DNA from: Prevotella sp. UBA7594
GTDB lineage: Bacteria; Bacteroidota; Bacteroidia; Bacteroidales; Bacteroidaceae
Assembly: GCA_002490315.1 (NCBI GenBank)
Contig: DLKG01000065.1
Span: forward strand, 14,560 to 20,601
Direction of reading: 5' to 3'
DNA length: 6,042 bases
Below, piece by piece: positions 1 through 6,013 of this stretch. The notes under the pieces are model-generated. The model saw nothing but the letters and a program-made list of their open reading frames with translations, did not search any database and had not been told where the DNA came from. A program made the translations under genes and the position numbers. Position 1 is the first letter of the stretch. Every line of letters starts with the position of its first letter.

Positions 1-49
1 TCGTAACTCGTAACTCGTAATTCCTAATTCGTAACTCGTAACTCGCAAT
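1..49. repeat. 7-bp tandem repeat, seven copies
   Basis: Seven consecutive heptamers: TCGTAAC, TCGTAAC, TCGTAAT, TCCTAAT, TCGTAAC, TCGTAAC, TCGCAAT. The array begins at the first base of the window, so it probably extends further upstream. It ends 17 bases before the amylase start codon and therefore lies in that gene's leader or promoter region. Similar short tandem arrays are common between genes in Prevotella (recollection, not a search). No function can be read from it. Confidence 0.9.
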
Positions 50-66
50 AAATACTTAAACCAACA

Positions 67-2112
67 ATGAATAATCTAAAGAAATCAATTGCATGTGCAA
101 TTTGCGGCATGGGCTTCCTGCCTCTCGCCGCCAATGCCCAGGGATGGCCGTCAGCCTATCAAGGCGTGATGCTGCAGGGCTTCTATTGGGACAGCTACGA
201 CCGCACGCAGTGGACGCAACTTGAGTCGCAGGCGGACGAACTGTCACAGTATTTCCGCCTCGTGTGGGTGCCGCAGAGTGCCTACTGCGGCGGCAAGTCG
301 ATGGGCTACAACGACCTCTACTGGTTTTCCAACTATAACTCTTCGTTCGGCACGGAGGCACAGCTCCGCTCAATGATAGCCACGTTCAAGGCTAAGGGCA
401 TCGGCACCATCGCCGACGTCGTCATCAACCACCGTGGCACTGTCAATAACTGGTTTGACTTCCCCTCCGAAACCTATCGTGGCGTCAACTATACGATGAC
501 GTCTGAAGACGTCTGCTCCGATGACGATAAAGGCAAGGCAGCGTCGGCGGCGCAGTCGCAGGGCGTGAGCCTTAGCAAGAACAAGGACACGGGCGATGGA
601 TGGGACGGCATGCGCGACCTCGACCACAACTCCGCCAACGTGCAGACCTGCGTAAAGGCTTATCTGCAGATGCTTCTCGACGACCTCGGATACGCCGGCT
701 TCCGCTACGACATGGTGAAGGGCTATGCCGGGAAGTTCACCGGCATCTACAATGCGTCAGCCCAACCAAAGTATTCCGTTGGCGAGTATTTCGACGGCAA
801 CAAGTCGGTAGTGACCTCCTGGCTCAACTCCACGAAGGTGGACGGGCAGATTATGTCGGCAGCGTTCGACTTCCCGTTCCGCTACACCGTGCGTGACGCA
901 GCCAACAACTCCGACTGGAGAAAGCTCTCCGCCACGAGTCTTGCCTCTGACGCTGCCTACAAGCGCTATGCCGTAACCTTCATCGAGAACCACGACACGG
1001 AGAAGCGCCCCGACGCACAGCAAGACCCCATACGCAAGGACACGCTTGCCGCCAACGCCTATCTGCTTGCCATGCCGGGCACACCGTGCGTCTTCTACAA
1101 GCACTGGACCGACTGCAAGGACGACATCAAGAACATGATACTCCTGCGCAATTTCGCCGGCATCAACAATGAGAGCACGTCGGCGTGTGACGAAAGCTAC
1201 ACGTCGCGCTACGTGGTGACGGTGGACGGCTCGCGCTGCAAGTTGCGCGCAGCTGTCGGCACTACAGCCAATGCCTACGAGGCAGGCAGCGGATGGGCGC
1301 TCGCTGCCGAGGGCTACCACTGGCGTTATTTCCTCCCGACGAATGTAGAGCTTGCCGTTCCGTCGCTCGCCTCCGGCGTCTACTACAACGAGCCGTCGCT
1401 GACGCTGCGTGCCGTCTCTGCCTCTGCCTCTGCGCAGATTGTCTACACGCTCGACGGCTCTGAGCCTACAGCCCAGAGCACGAAGGCGGCTAACGGCTCG
1501 CAGCTGACGCTGCCCTATGGCAACGTGACGCTGAAGGCGGCACTCCTCGTGGGCGGCAAGGTGGGCGATGTGCAGACGCGCTATTACGACGTGCGCCGCT
1601 TCTCGCCTTACTCCATCTCCGTGTATGTCAACACCGACAACGTAAAATGGAGCAACACCTACTTCTGGACGTGGGGCGGCGACGGCACGCACGGCCCCGC
1701 TAACAGCCAATGGCCTGGCGACAACGTTACGCAGACCGTCGAGCAGAACGGGCGCAAATGGTTTGCGAAGTCGTTCGCTATCAACAATCCCCACGACTAC
1801 GTGAGCTTCGTCTTCGCCCAGAGTTCATCGGTGCAGACGGTGGACATCAGTGACGTTACCTCCACATCGTATTTCGAGGTGCTCACCTCAAAGGACTCCA
1901 ACGGCCACTATTACGTGAAGAACGTAACGTCCGACCAGCCAACTGCCATCTCTTCGCTGCGCCTCCCCGCAGCAGTTGCCGCCACACGTGTAGTGTCGGT
2001 GGATGGTCGCGTGGTCAGACGCTTTGAGGGCAGCGTGTCTATGGCAGACGCCGTCAGAGGTCTTGCTCCCGGCATCTATGTCGTGGGTGGCAAGAAGGTT
2101 GTGGTAAGATAA
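67..2112 (+). CDS. secreted GH13 alpha-amylase with CBM26-like module and C-terminal sorting-type tail
   Basis: Predicted endo-acting alpha-1,4-glucan hydrolase of glycoside hydrolase family 13, exported to degrade starch. Residues 1-24 are a signal peptide (KK, hydrophobic core, ANA|Q cleavage). The catalytic barrel covers about 30-345 with all four GH13 signatures: DVVINH (117-122), GFRYDMVKG (211-219, nucleophile D215), VGEYF (acid/base E240) and ENHD (307-310, D310). The GTPCVFY string (338-344) and overall layout resemble plant-type amylases (GH13_6/7 affinity, inferred). A beta domain follows to about 425. Residues about 435-508 resemble a chitobiase C-terminal-like Ig module (YTLDGSEPT), and about 515-605 a CBM26-like starch-binding module (FWTWGGDG, WPGDNV). 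The last 45 residues (VVSVDGRVV, LAPGIYVV, KKVVVR) match the tail commonly seen in Bacteroidales exported proteins and related to type IX secretion signals. The promoter is not in the window. The enzyme class is firm; subfamily and secretion route are inferred. Confidence 0.95.
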   Translation: MNNLKKSIACAICGMGFLPLAANAQGWPSAYQGVMLQGFYWDSYDRTQWTQLESQADELSQYFRLVWVPQSAYCGGKSMGYNDLYWFSNYNSSFGTEAQLRSMIATFKAKGIGTIADVVINHRGTVNNWFDFPSETYRGVNYTMTSEDVCSDDDKGKAASAAQSQGVSLSKNKDTGDGWDGMRDLDHNSANVQTCVKAYLQMLLDDLGYAGFRYDMVKGYAGKFTGIYNASAQPKYSVGEYFDGNKSVVTSWLNSTKVDGQIMSAAFDFPFRYTVRDAANNSDWRKLSATSLASDAAYKRYAVTFIENHDTEKRPDAQQDPIRKDTLAANAYLLAMPGTPCVFYKHWTDCKDDIKNMILLRNFAGINNESTSACDESYTSRYVVTVDGSRCKLRAAVGTTANAYEAGSGWALAAEGYHWRYFLPTNVELAVPSLASGVYYNEPSLTLRAVSASASAQIVYTLDGSEPTAQSTKAANGSQLTLPYGNVTLKAALLVGGKVGDVQTRYYDVRRFSPYSISVYVNTDNVKWSNTYFWTWGGDGTHGPANSQWPGDNVTQTVEQNGRKWFAKSFAINNPHDYVSFVFAQSSSVQTVDISDVTSTSYFEVLTSKDSNGHYYVKNVTSDQPTAISSLRLPAAVAATRVVSVDGRVVRRFEGSVSMADAVRGLAPGIYVVGGKKVVVR

Positions 2113-2151
2113 TGAAGAGGGCGTGTCAATGCCCTAATTGAAAAGTTGTAA

Positions 2152-2197
2152 GAGCTCGTTGTATGCCCATTGCTGGTGTGCAGCGAGTTCTTTTTTT
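2152..2197 (+). terminator. intrinsic terminator after the amylase gene
   Basis: GAGCTCG (2152-2158) pairs with CGAGTTC (2184-2190), seven pairs including one G-U. The enclosed sequence can add an inner CCA/TGG helix. It is followed directly by seven T residues (2191-2197). The position, 40 bases after the stop codon, fits termination of the amylase transcript. A smaller AGGGC/GCCCT hairpin lies just upstream (2118-2135) without a T run. Confidence 0.85.
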
Positions 2198-2233
2198 GTA
2201 TAGAATTTCCGCTAATTAATATTCTTCTTACTG

Positions 2234-2270
2234 ATAAGTATGTGTTCAGTAATTTTACACATCTACTTAT
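2234..2270. promoter_or_regulatory. bulged inverted repeat upstream of the DpnI-like gene
   Basis: Twelve bases (2234-2245) are the reverse complement of 2257-2262 plus 2265-2270, with CT (2263-2264) as a bulge and an 11-base loop. No T run follows on the + strand, so it is not an obvious forward terminator. It sits about 55 bases upstream of the -7 box of the endonuclease gene. It could be an operator-like dyad or a remnant of a mobile-element end; the sequence does not decide. Confidence 0.5.
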
Positions 2271-2303
2271 GCTAAATAATAATAAAAGCGTAACAAAAAT
2301 AAT

Positions 2304-2332
2304 CTGATTTCAAAAACATTCCATTATCTTTG
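2304..2332 (+). promoter_or_regulatory. Bacteroidota-type promoter for the DpnI-like gene
   Basis: TATCTTTG (2325-2332) matches the Bacteroidota -7 consensus TAnnTTTG exactly. A weak -33 element may be CTG at 2304-2306, 18 bases upstream, but it is not a good TTTG. Transcription would begin near 2338, giving a leader of about 75 bases before the ATG at 2415. Confidence 0.7.
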
Positions 2333-2414
2333 CGCTGAACGCAACAATAAAGACAAACGATAAAAGATATAAAAATCCTCGAAATACAGGAGACAGAAAA
2401 CTTTTGAAATAAAT

Positions 2415-3182
2415 ATGAACTTACGATTCAATACATCTTTGGCAGAAGGTTACAAAAGTGCAAGCCAAATAGCTCGTGTACTCACGGAAGATTGGCTCGC
2501 ACATAATATGTATTGTCCAATTTGTGGTGAAGAGACTATTAGACATGCAGAACCGAATGCGCCAGTAAAGGATTATGTTTGTGATAGTTGTAAGTCGCAA
2601 TATGAATTAAAAAGTAAAAGAACAGAAAGTGATAGATTTCAATCTATTGTAGCTGATGGCGTTTACAAAACGATGATTGACCGCATCACTTCTTTGGATA
2701 ATCCCAGTTTCTTCTTTATGCATTATGACAGATATGAAGTCAATAATCTTGTTATTGTTCCGAAATGCTTCTTTACCCCTAATGTGATTGAGAAGCGAAA
2801 GGCATTATCAGATGATGCACGTAGAGCAGGATGGGAAGGATGCAATATTATAATGCGAGAAATACCTACTACGGCAAAAATTCCTATTATTCTTAATGGG
2901 CAGGTCTTGCCAATTAAAAATGTGGTTTCGCAGTATAATAAGGTATACAATCTACAGACACGTTCCATGGAAAGTAGAGGGTGGTTAATGGATACTTTGC
3001 ACCTTGTTGAACGATTAGAGGAGACTTTTACGCTCAATCAGATGTATGCTTTTTGTGAAGAATTGAAGTTGAAGCATCCGAATAACAATCATATTCAAGA
3101 TAAGATTAGGCAGCAACTTCAATTCTTGCGAGATAAAGGCATTATTGAATTCAGAGGACGCGGAATTTACAAAAAAATATAA
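2415..3182 (+). CDS. dpnC: DpnI-type methyl-directed (type IIM) restriction endonuclease
   Basis: Predicted homologue of DpnI, the endonuclease that cleaves GATC only when the adenine is methylated, so it acts on Dam-modified incoming DNA. Length is 255 residues against 254 for DpnI, and colinear from residue 1, which supports the ATG at 2415. The PD-(D/E)XK active site is visible as D53, E64 and K66 (ELKSK). Cysteines 34, 37, 56 and 59 form the zinc site. RRAGW.GCNI places W140 where DpnI has W138. The C-terminal third (about 183-255) corresponds to the methyl-reading winged helix, with SRGW, NNHI, KIRQQLQ, LRDKGIIEF and GRG.Y conserved. The comparison uses the DpnI sequence from memory, not an alignment run. 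The gene has its own promoter, no accompanying methyltransferase in the window, and is much more AT-rich than the amylase and gdhA, which suggests transfer. The host should lack GATC adenine methylation. All key residues are intact, so activity is likely. Confidence 0.95.
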   Translation: MNLRFNTSLAEGYKSASQIARVLTEDWLAHNMYCPICGEETIRHAEPNAPVKDYVCDSCKSQYELKSKRTESDRFQSIVADGVYKTMIDRITSLDNPSFFFMHYDRYEVNNLVIVPKCFFTPNVIEKRKALSDDARRAGWEGCNIIMREIPTTAKIPIILNGQVLPIKNVVSQYNKVYNLQTRSMESRGWLMDTLHLVERLEETFTLNQMYAFCEELKLKHPNNNHIQDKIRQQLQFLRDKGIIEFRGRGIYKKI

Positions 3183-3184
3183 AC

Positions 3185-3401
3185 ATGAAAAATATACCAA
3201 ATTATATTGGCATTTTAGACTTTTGGGAAAGGAGGGTTTTGAAAATTAAACTCTCGAAAGAAGAAAAAATATGCAGTACGATGTGATGATATTGAAGAGA
3301 TAGTGGATATGTTATCTGGAAAATATCTATTTTCATTTTCTAATTGTAATGGATGAGGATTAAAAAATGACAGAGGAATTTATTGGATTTTAGATTTTAA
3401 T
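3185..3401 (+). pseudogene. decayed coding remnant between the endonuclease and the 97-residue ORF
   Basis: An ATG at 3185, two bases after the endonuclease stop, opens a 33-codon frame (3185-3286) beginning MKNIPNYIGILDFWERR. Before it ends, a second frame opens (3243-3353) that reads naturally (KYAVRCDDIEEIVDML). It is interrupted by TGA at 3354-3356 and then stays open, in the same frame, into the ATG at 3402. A single gene broken by one frameshift and one stop would explain this. The product is not recognised. Alternatives are a true 33-residue peptide translated behind the endonuclease, or non-coding AT-rich spacer. Confidence is low because chance open stretches of this length occur in AT-rich DNA. 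Confidence 0.35.
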
Positions 3402-3695
3402 ATGACAGATTTTATTTTTTATACAACAGAAGGGTTCACACAAGACCCTAAAGGTGATGATGTTGAAAATTGCCAAGTAATTGGTAGAACTTTTGGAGAT
3501 GATATGGATGATGCAAGGAACAATCTATTAAAAGAGAATCCTTGGATTGAGGAACATGGCTTTGATGCAGATATGTTTATTGGCAAAGAACTCGCATCAT
3601 GTAAAAATGCAGACAAACAGTTATCTTTCTTGATAGAACTACTTGACGAAAAACAACTTAACGAATATACGACTTGGCTCAAGTCTCTTGAGTAG
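3402..3695 (+). CDS. 97-residue acidic protein of unknown function
   Basis: A small, strongly acidic, cytoplasmic protein with no signal peptide or membrane segment. Two parts are visible. Residues 1-66 (FIFYTTEGFTQDP, DVENCQVIGR, LLKENPWIEE, IGKELAS) have the pattern of a small alpha/beta fold and resemble a family of small uncharacterised Bacteroidota proteins (recollection only). Residues 67-97 look helical and charged (LSFLIELLDEKQL). ATG 3402 is the only reasonable start because the frame is closed by TGA at 3354 and no other ATG lies between. No Shine-Dalgarno sequence is seen. It lies 219 bases after the endonuclease with no clear promoter between, so co-transcription is possible. In pneumococcus the DpnI gene is followed by dpnD, a small gene of unknown role; this ORF has the same position but I see no convincing similarity. 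Its stop codon is followed in the same frame by another open stretch. Confidence 0.7.
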   Translation: MTDFIFYTTEGFTQDPKGDDVENCQVIGRTFGDDMDDARNNLLKENPWIEEHGFDADMFIGKELASCKNADKQLSFLIELLDEKQLNEYTTWLKSLE

Positions 3696-3866
3696 ATAGT
3701 GGCAACATTCAAATACCATTTTGATAATCCGTTTTCCTTGTTTACTCGTATCTTGTCTACTGTTGAGCAAGTTGCAAACTTGCGAAACTTGAGTAAACAA
3801 GATAGAGAAATATTGTACATGAAGTAAAAAAGTGTTACAAAAGTTTTATACGACAAGTATCAGTAA
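3696..3866 (+). pseudogene. probable C-terminal remnant of an Rpn/PD-(D/E)XK family transposase
   Basis: Directly after the TAG of the preceding ORF, and in the same frame, 43 codons are open to a TAA at 3825-3827, with 12 more codons to TAA 3864-3866. The translation contains HFDNPFSLFTRIL, TVEQVANL and NLSKQDREILYMK. This resembles the C-terminal region of Rpn (recombination-promoting nuclease, PDDEXK_2 transposase) proteins, where a helix ending in a motif like AEIANLSKEDR is followed by YE.SLK and a charged helix. Reading past the TAA gives KSVTKVLYDKYQ, which would suit that last helix, so the TAA may be a disabling mutation. The N-terminal nuclease domain is absent. The match is by recollection of the family; a chance open frame is the alternative. 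No promoter or start codon of its own is evident. Confidence 0.42.
3737..3804. repeat. nested inverted repeats with competing pairings
   Basis: CTTGTTTACTC (3737-3747) is a perfect 11-bp inverted partner of 3791-3801. Inside, GCAAGTT (3767-3773) pairs with AACTTGC (3777-3783) across a 3-base loop. A third pairing, TATCTTGT (3749-3756) with ACAAGATA (3797-3804), would exclude the outer one because the right arms overlap. AAACTTG is also directly repeated (3776-3782 and 3785-3791). No T run follows. It lies inside the presumed transposase remnant, so it may be partly accidental. Confidence 0.6.
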
Positions 3867-3872
3867 GACTTC

Positions 3873-3892
3873 CTAACTCCCGCTAACTTCCG
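3873..3892. repeat. two-copy 10-bp tandem repeat CTAACTYCCG
   Basis: CTAACTCCCG (3873-3882) is followed directly by CTAACTTCCG (3883-3892), with a degenerate third copy just before (3863-3872). It is similar in style to the array at the start of the window. It marks the right end of the AT-rich segment. No function is apparent. Confidence 0.6.
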
Positions 3893-3944
3893 ATAGAGAA
3901 AAGTTGTTATCGCGCACATTCGGAGAAGTATCTAAAAGAAAGTG

Positions 3945-3968
3945 AAAAAGCCGAAAAACTCGCTTTTT
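3945..3968. terminator. weak terminator-like hairpin upstream of gdhA
   Basis: AAAAAGC (3945-3951) pairs with GCTTTTT (3962-3968) across a 10-base loop; the distal arm itself ends in a T run and the proximal arm gives one on the other strand. The stem has only two G-C pairs, so it would be weak. It lies immediately before the -33 box of gdhA and could separate gdhA from upstream transcription. Confidence 0.3.
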
Positions 3969-3970
3969 TA

Positions 3971-4002
3971 TTTGGCTGATACAACGAAATAACCTATATT
4001 TG
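3971..4002 (+). promoter_or_regulatory. Bacteroidota promoter of gdhA
   Basis: TTTG at 3971-3974 (-33) and TATATTTG at 3995-4002 (-7, TAnnTTTG) are separated by 20 bases, a textbook Bacteroidota sigma-ABfr arrangement. Transcription should begin near 4008, leaving a leader of about 80 bases. The leader contains a small AGCG/CGCT hairpin and the 9-mer AACGCAACA (4020-4028), which also occurs just after the endonuclease promoter (2338-2346). Confidence 0.8.
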
Positions 4003-4091
4003 CGATGTCTTAATAACACAACGCAACAGCGTCGCGCTTAGTGGACATGAGAAAAAACAGAACTATTAACAGCTAAAAAACCTTTTATACT

Positions 4092-5429
4092 ATGAACGTT
4101 GAGAAAATATTGCATGACCTTGAGGCCAAGCACCCTGGAGAATCAGAATACTTGCAGGCTGTACGCGAAGTGCTTACATCTATAGAGGACGTCTACAACC
4201 AGCATCCGGAGTTTGAGAAAGCGAAGCTTATAGAGCGCCTTGTGGAGCCGGAACGCATCATCACGTTCCGCGTGCCATGGACAGACGACAAGGGCGAAGT
4301 ACACGTCAACATCGGCTATCGCGTACAGTTCAACAGCGCCATAGGCCCGTACAAAGGCGGACTGCGCTTCCATCCTTCCGTGAATCTCTCCATCCTGAAG
4401 TTTCTCGGCTTCGAGCAGACGTTCAAGAACGCGCTCACAACGCTGCCAATGGGCGGCGGCAAGGGTGGCTCCGACTTCTCCATCCGCGGGCGCTCCGACG
4501 CTGAAGTGATGCGCTTCTGCCAGGCTTTCATGACTGAACTTTATCGCCACATCGGTCCCGACGAGGACGTTCCGGCTGGCGACATCGGCGTGGGCGGCAG
4601 AGAAATCGGTTATCTCTTCGGCATGTACAAGAAATTAACCCACCAATACCAGGGCGTGCTCACGGGCAAGGGCCTTGAGTTTGGCGGATCACGTATACGC
4701 CCTGAGGCGACGGGCTACGGTGCACTCTACTTCGTGAAGCAGATGCTCGCCACGCGCGGACTCGACCTTCAGGGCAAGACCGTAGCCATCTCCGGCTTCG
4801 GCAACGTAGCCTGGGGCGCCGCAAAGAAAGCCACGGAGCTTGGCGCTAAGGTCATCACGCTGTCGGGTCCTGACGGATATATCCTCGACGAGAGCGGCAT
4901 AGCCGGCGACAAGATAGACTATATGCTTGAGTTGCGCGCAAGCGGCAACGACATCTGCCAGCCTTACGAGGACGAGTTCCCCGGCTCGAAGTTTGTGGCA
5001 GGCAAGAAGCCTTGGGAAGTGAAGGCAGACATCTATCTCACCTGCGCAACGCAGAACGAGCTCAACGGCGACGACGCCGACATGATTCTCGCGCAGAAGC
5101 CGGAGTGCGTGGCTGAGGTGTCCAACATGGGATGCACGGCTGAGGCTGTGGAGAAGTTCATCGCCGCCAAGCAACTCTTCGCTCCGGGCAAGGCTGTCAA
5201 TGCCGGAGGCGTCGCTACATCGGGCCTTGAGATGACGCAGAATTCCATACGCTTGAGTTGGAGCGAGAAGGAGGTGGACGAGAAGCTCCACTACATCATG
5301 CACTCCATCCACGAGCAATGCGTGAAGTACGGCAAGCGCCCGGACGGATTCATCGACTACGTGCGCGGAGCTAACATTGCCGGCTTCATGAAGGTTGCCA
5401 ATGCCATGATGGCTCAAGGCATCGTATGA
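4092..5429 (+). CDS. gdhA: glutamate dehydrogenase
   Basis: Hexameric-type glutamate dehydrogenase interconverting 2-oxoglutarate plus ammonia and glutamate with NAD(P)H, a main ammonia-assimilation route in gut Bacteroidales. It is full length at 445 residues. Substrate-site residues are in place: K88 in [12 protein letters not shown]112 in FKNAL, K124 in [12 protein letters not shown]164 in [14 protein letters not shown] and S377 in NAGGVATSG. The nucleotide-binding fold shows GFGNVA (235-240). The segment after the second strand reads LSGPDGYI (257-264), as in the NAD-dependent Clostridium symbiosum enzyme, so cofactor preference cannot be taken as NADP by default; dual use is possible. 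ATG 4092 gives the usual N-terminus (short helix, then [11 protein letters not shown]) and is preceded by a strong promoter but no Shine-Dalgarno sequence. The stop TGA is followed at once by an in-frame TAA. The rlpA-like gene starts 19 bases downstream and is probably co-transcribed. Confidence 0.97.
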   Translation: MNVEKILHDLEAKHPGESEYLQAVREVLTSIEDVYNQHPEFEKAKLIERLVEPERIITFRVPWTDDKGEVHVNIGYRVQFNSAIGPYKGGLRFHPSVNLSILKFLGFEQTFKNALTTLPMGGGKGGSDFSIRGRSDAEVMRFCQAFMTELYRHIGPDEDVPAGDIGVGGREIGYLFGMYKKLTHQYQGVLTGKGLEFGGSRIRPEATGYGALYFVKQMLATRGLDLQGKTVAISGFGNVAWGAAKKATELGAKVITLSGPDGYILDESGIAGDKIDYMLELRASGNDICQPYEDEFPGSKFVAGKKPWEVKADIYLTCATQNELNGDDADMILAQKPECVAEVSNMGCTAEAVEKFIAAKQLFAPGKAVNAGGVATSGLEMTQNSIRLSWSEKEVDEKLHYIMHSIHEQCVKYGKRPDGFIDYVRGANIAGFMKVANAMMAQGIV

Positions 5430-5448
5430 TAACCAAAATAATTATATT

Positions 5449-5952
5449 GTGATTCTGAGAAGAACTATTTCAATTCTTATAACTCTGATAAGCCTTACCC
5501 TCGCCTGTGCGCAAACGCAGACGGGTAAGGCTTCGTTTTATTCTAAGCGAGCCACTGGTGCGCGTACAAGTAGCGGCGAGCGCCTCCACCACGACAGTCT
5601 GACGTGTGCCCACCGCACCTATCCGTTTGGCACGCTTCTGCGTGTGACCAACGAGCGCAACGGCAAGCAGGTTGTCGTGCGCGTCACCGACCGTGGACCG
5701 CACGGCAGAGGACGCATTATCGACCTCTCTTATGGCGCGGCGCGTGAGCTCGGCATATTGGCGCAGGGCGTCGCCGTGGTGAAGGTGGAGCGCATCAACA
5801 AGTCGAAAGTGCCCTATAAGCCCGAGCCGGAAGAATTGCCTGAGATTGACTTTGAGGTGACAGAATACGACCTTCCCGAGAATGGCGTATTCCATTTTTC
5901 AACGGCAGACAAGGGCAAGAAGAAAACTCCCGCATCAAAGAAAAAGAAATAA
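5449..5952 (+). CDS. rlpA: RlpA-like septal ring lytic transglycosylase family protein (DPBB domain)
   Basis: An exported protein of 167 residues with a double-psi beta-barrel. Residues 1-21 form a signal peptide (RR, hydrophobic core, ACA|Q). The preceding sequence TLAC is a poor lipobox, so signal peptidase I is preferred over lipoprotein processing. The RlpA pattern covers about 25-115: [50 protein letters not shown] and YGAARELGI. In characterised RlpA proteins such a domain cleaves glycan strands lacking stem peptides; whether this one does is unproven. No SPOR domain is present. Instead there is a Pro/Glu-rich segment (124-145) and a lysine-rich end (155-167), which could bind anionic wall or membrane polymers (inference). 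The start is GTG at 5449; no in-frame ATG exists between the gdhA stop and this codon, and GTG gives a complete signal peptide. Transcription is likely from the gdhA promoter. Confidence 0.88.
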   Translation: MILRRTISILITLISLTLACAQTQTGKASFYSKRATGARTSSGERLHHDSLTCAHRTYPFGTLLRVTNERNGKQVVVRVTDRGPHGRGRIIDLSYGAARELGILAQGVAVVKVERINKSKVPYKPEPEELPEIDFEVTEYDLPENGVFHFSTADKGKKKTPASKKKK

Positions 5953-5962
5953 AAAAAAGGAT

Positions 5963-5988
5963 AGAGTAGGGTGTGCTGCTCATACTCT
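5963..5988 (+). terminator. possible terminator hairpin after the rlpA-like gene
   Basis: AGAGTA (5963-5968) is the reverse complement of TACTCT (5983-5988), with a 14-base loop. It is followed by GAATTTT rather than a clean T run, so termination would be inefficient. It lies 10 bases after the stop codon, preceded by an A-rich stretch. Confidence 0.4.
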
Positions 5989-6013
5989 GAATTTTCCCAG
6001 GGCGTGTCAAAAC

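Larger units (their letters stand above)
2113..2414. other. intergenic region between amylase and DpnI-like gene
   Basis: About 300 bases without a convincing gene on either strand. It contains the amylase terminator, a bulged 12-bp hairpin (2234-2270), the promoter of the endonuclease gene (-7 box 2325-2332) and an A-rich leader of about 75 bases with no Shine-Dalgarno sequence. Base composition changes here from GC-rich to AT-rich, so the left edge of the inserted segment probably lies just after the terminator. Confidence 0.7.

Noticed and set aside
1..49. CRISPR array
   Set aside because: The units are 7 bases long and contiguous, with no spacers.
757..1794. 345-codon open frame on the minus strand
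   Set aside because: It is entirely antisense to the amylase; the translation is Arg/Val/His-rich without domains, as expected opposite a GC-rich coding strand.
3402..3695. Assignment as dpnD
   Set aside because: Only the position is comparable; I could not see motif similarity to the pneumococcal protein.
3419..3856. 145-codon open frame on the minus strand
   Set aside because: It overlaps the 97-residue ORF and the following remnant; the Ser/Cys/Phe-rich translation has no motif, and there is no convincing promoter on that strand.
4009..4091. Riboswitch in the gdhA leader
   Set aside because: Only a 4-bp hairpin is visible in about 80 bases; no conserved aptamer pattern is recognised.
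4689..5417. 242-codon open frame on the minus strand
   Set aside because: Antisense to the conserved gdhA sequence, with no recognisable motifs and low-complexity composition.
5500..5511. Lipoprotein signal in the RlpA-like protein
   Set aside because: The residues before C20 are T-L-A, lacking the usual Leu at -3, while ACA|Q is a good signal peptidase I site typical of Bacteroidota.
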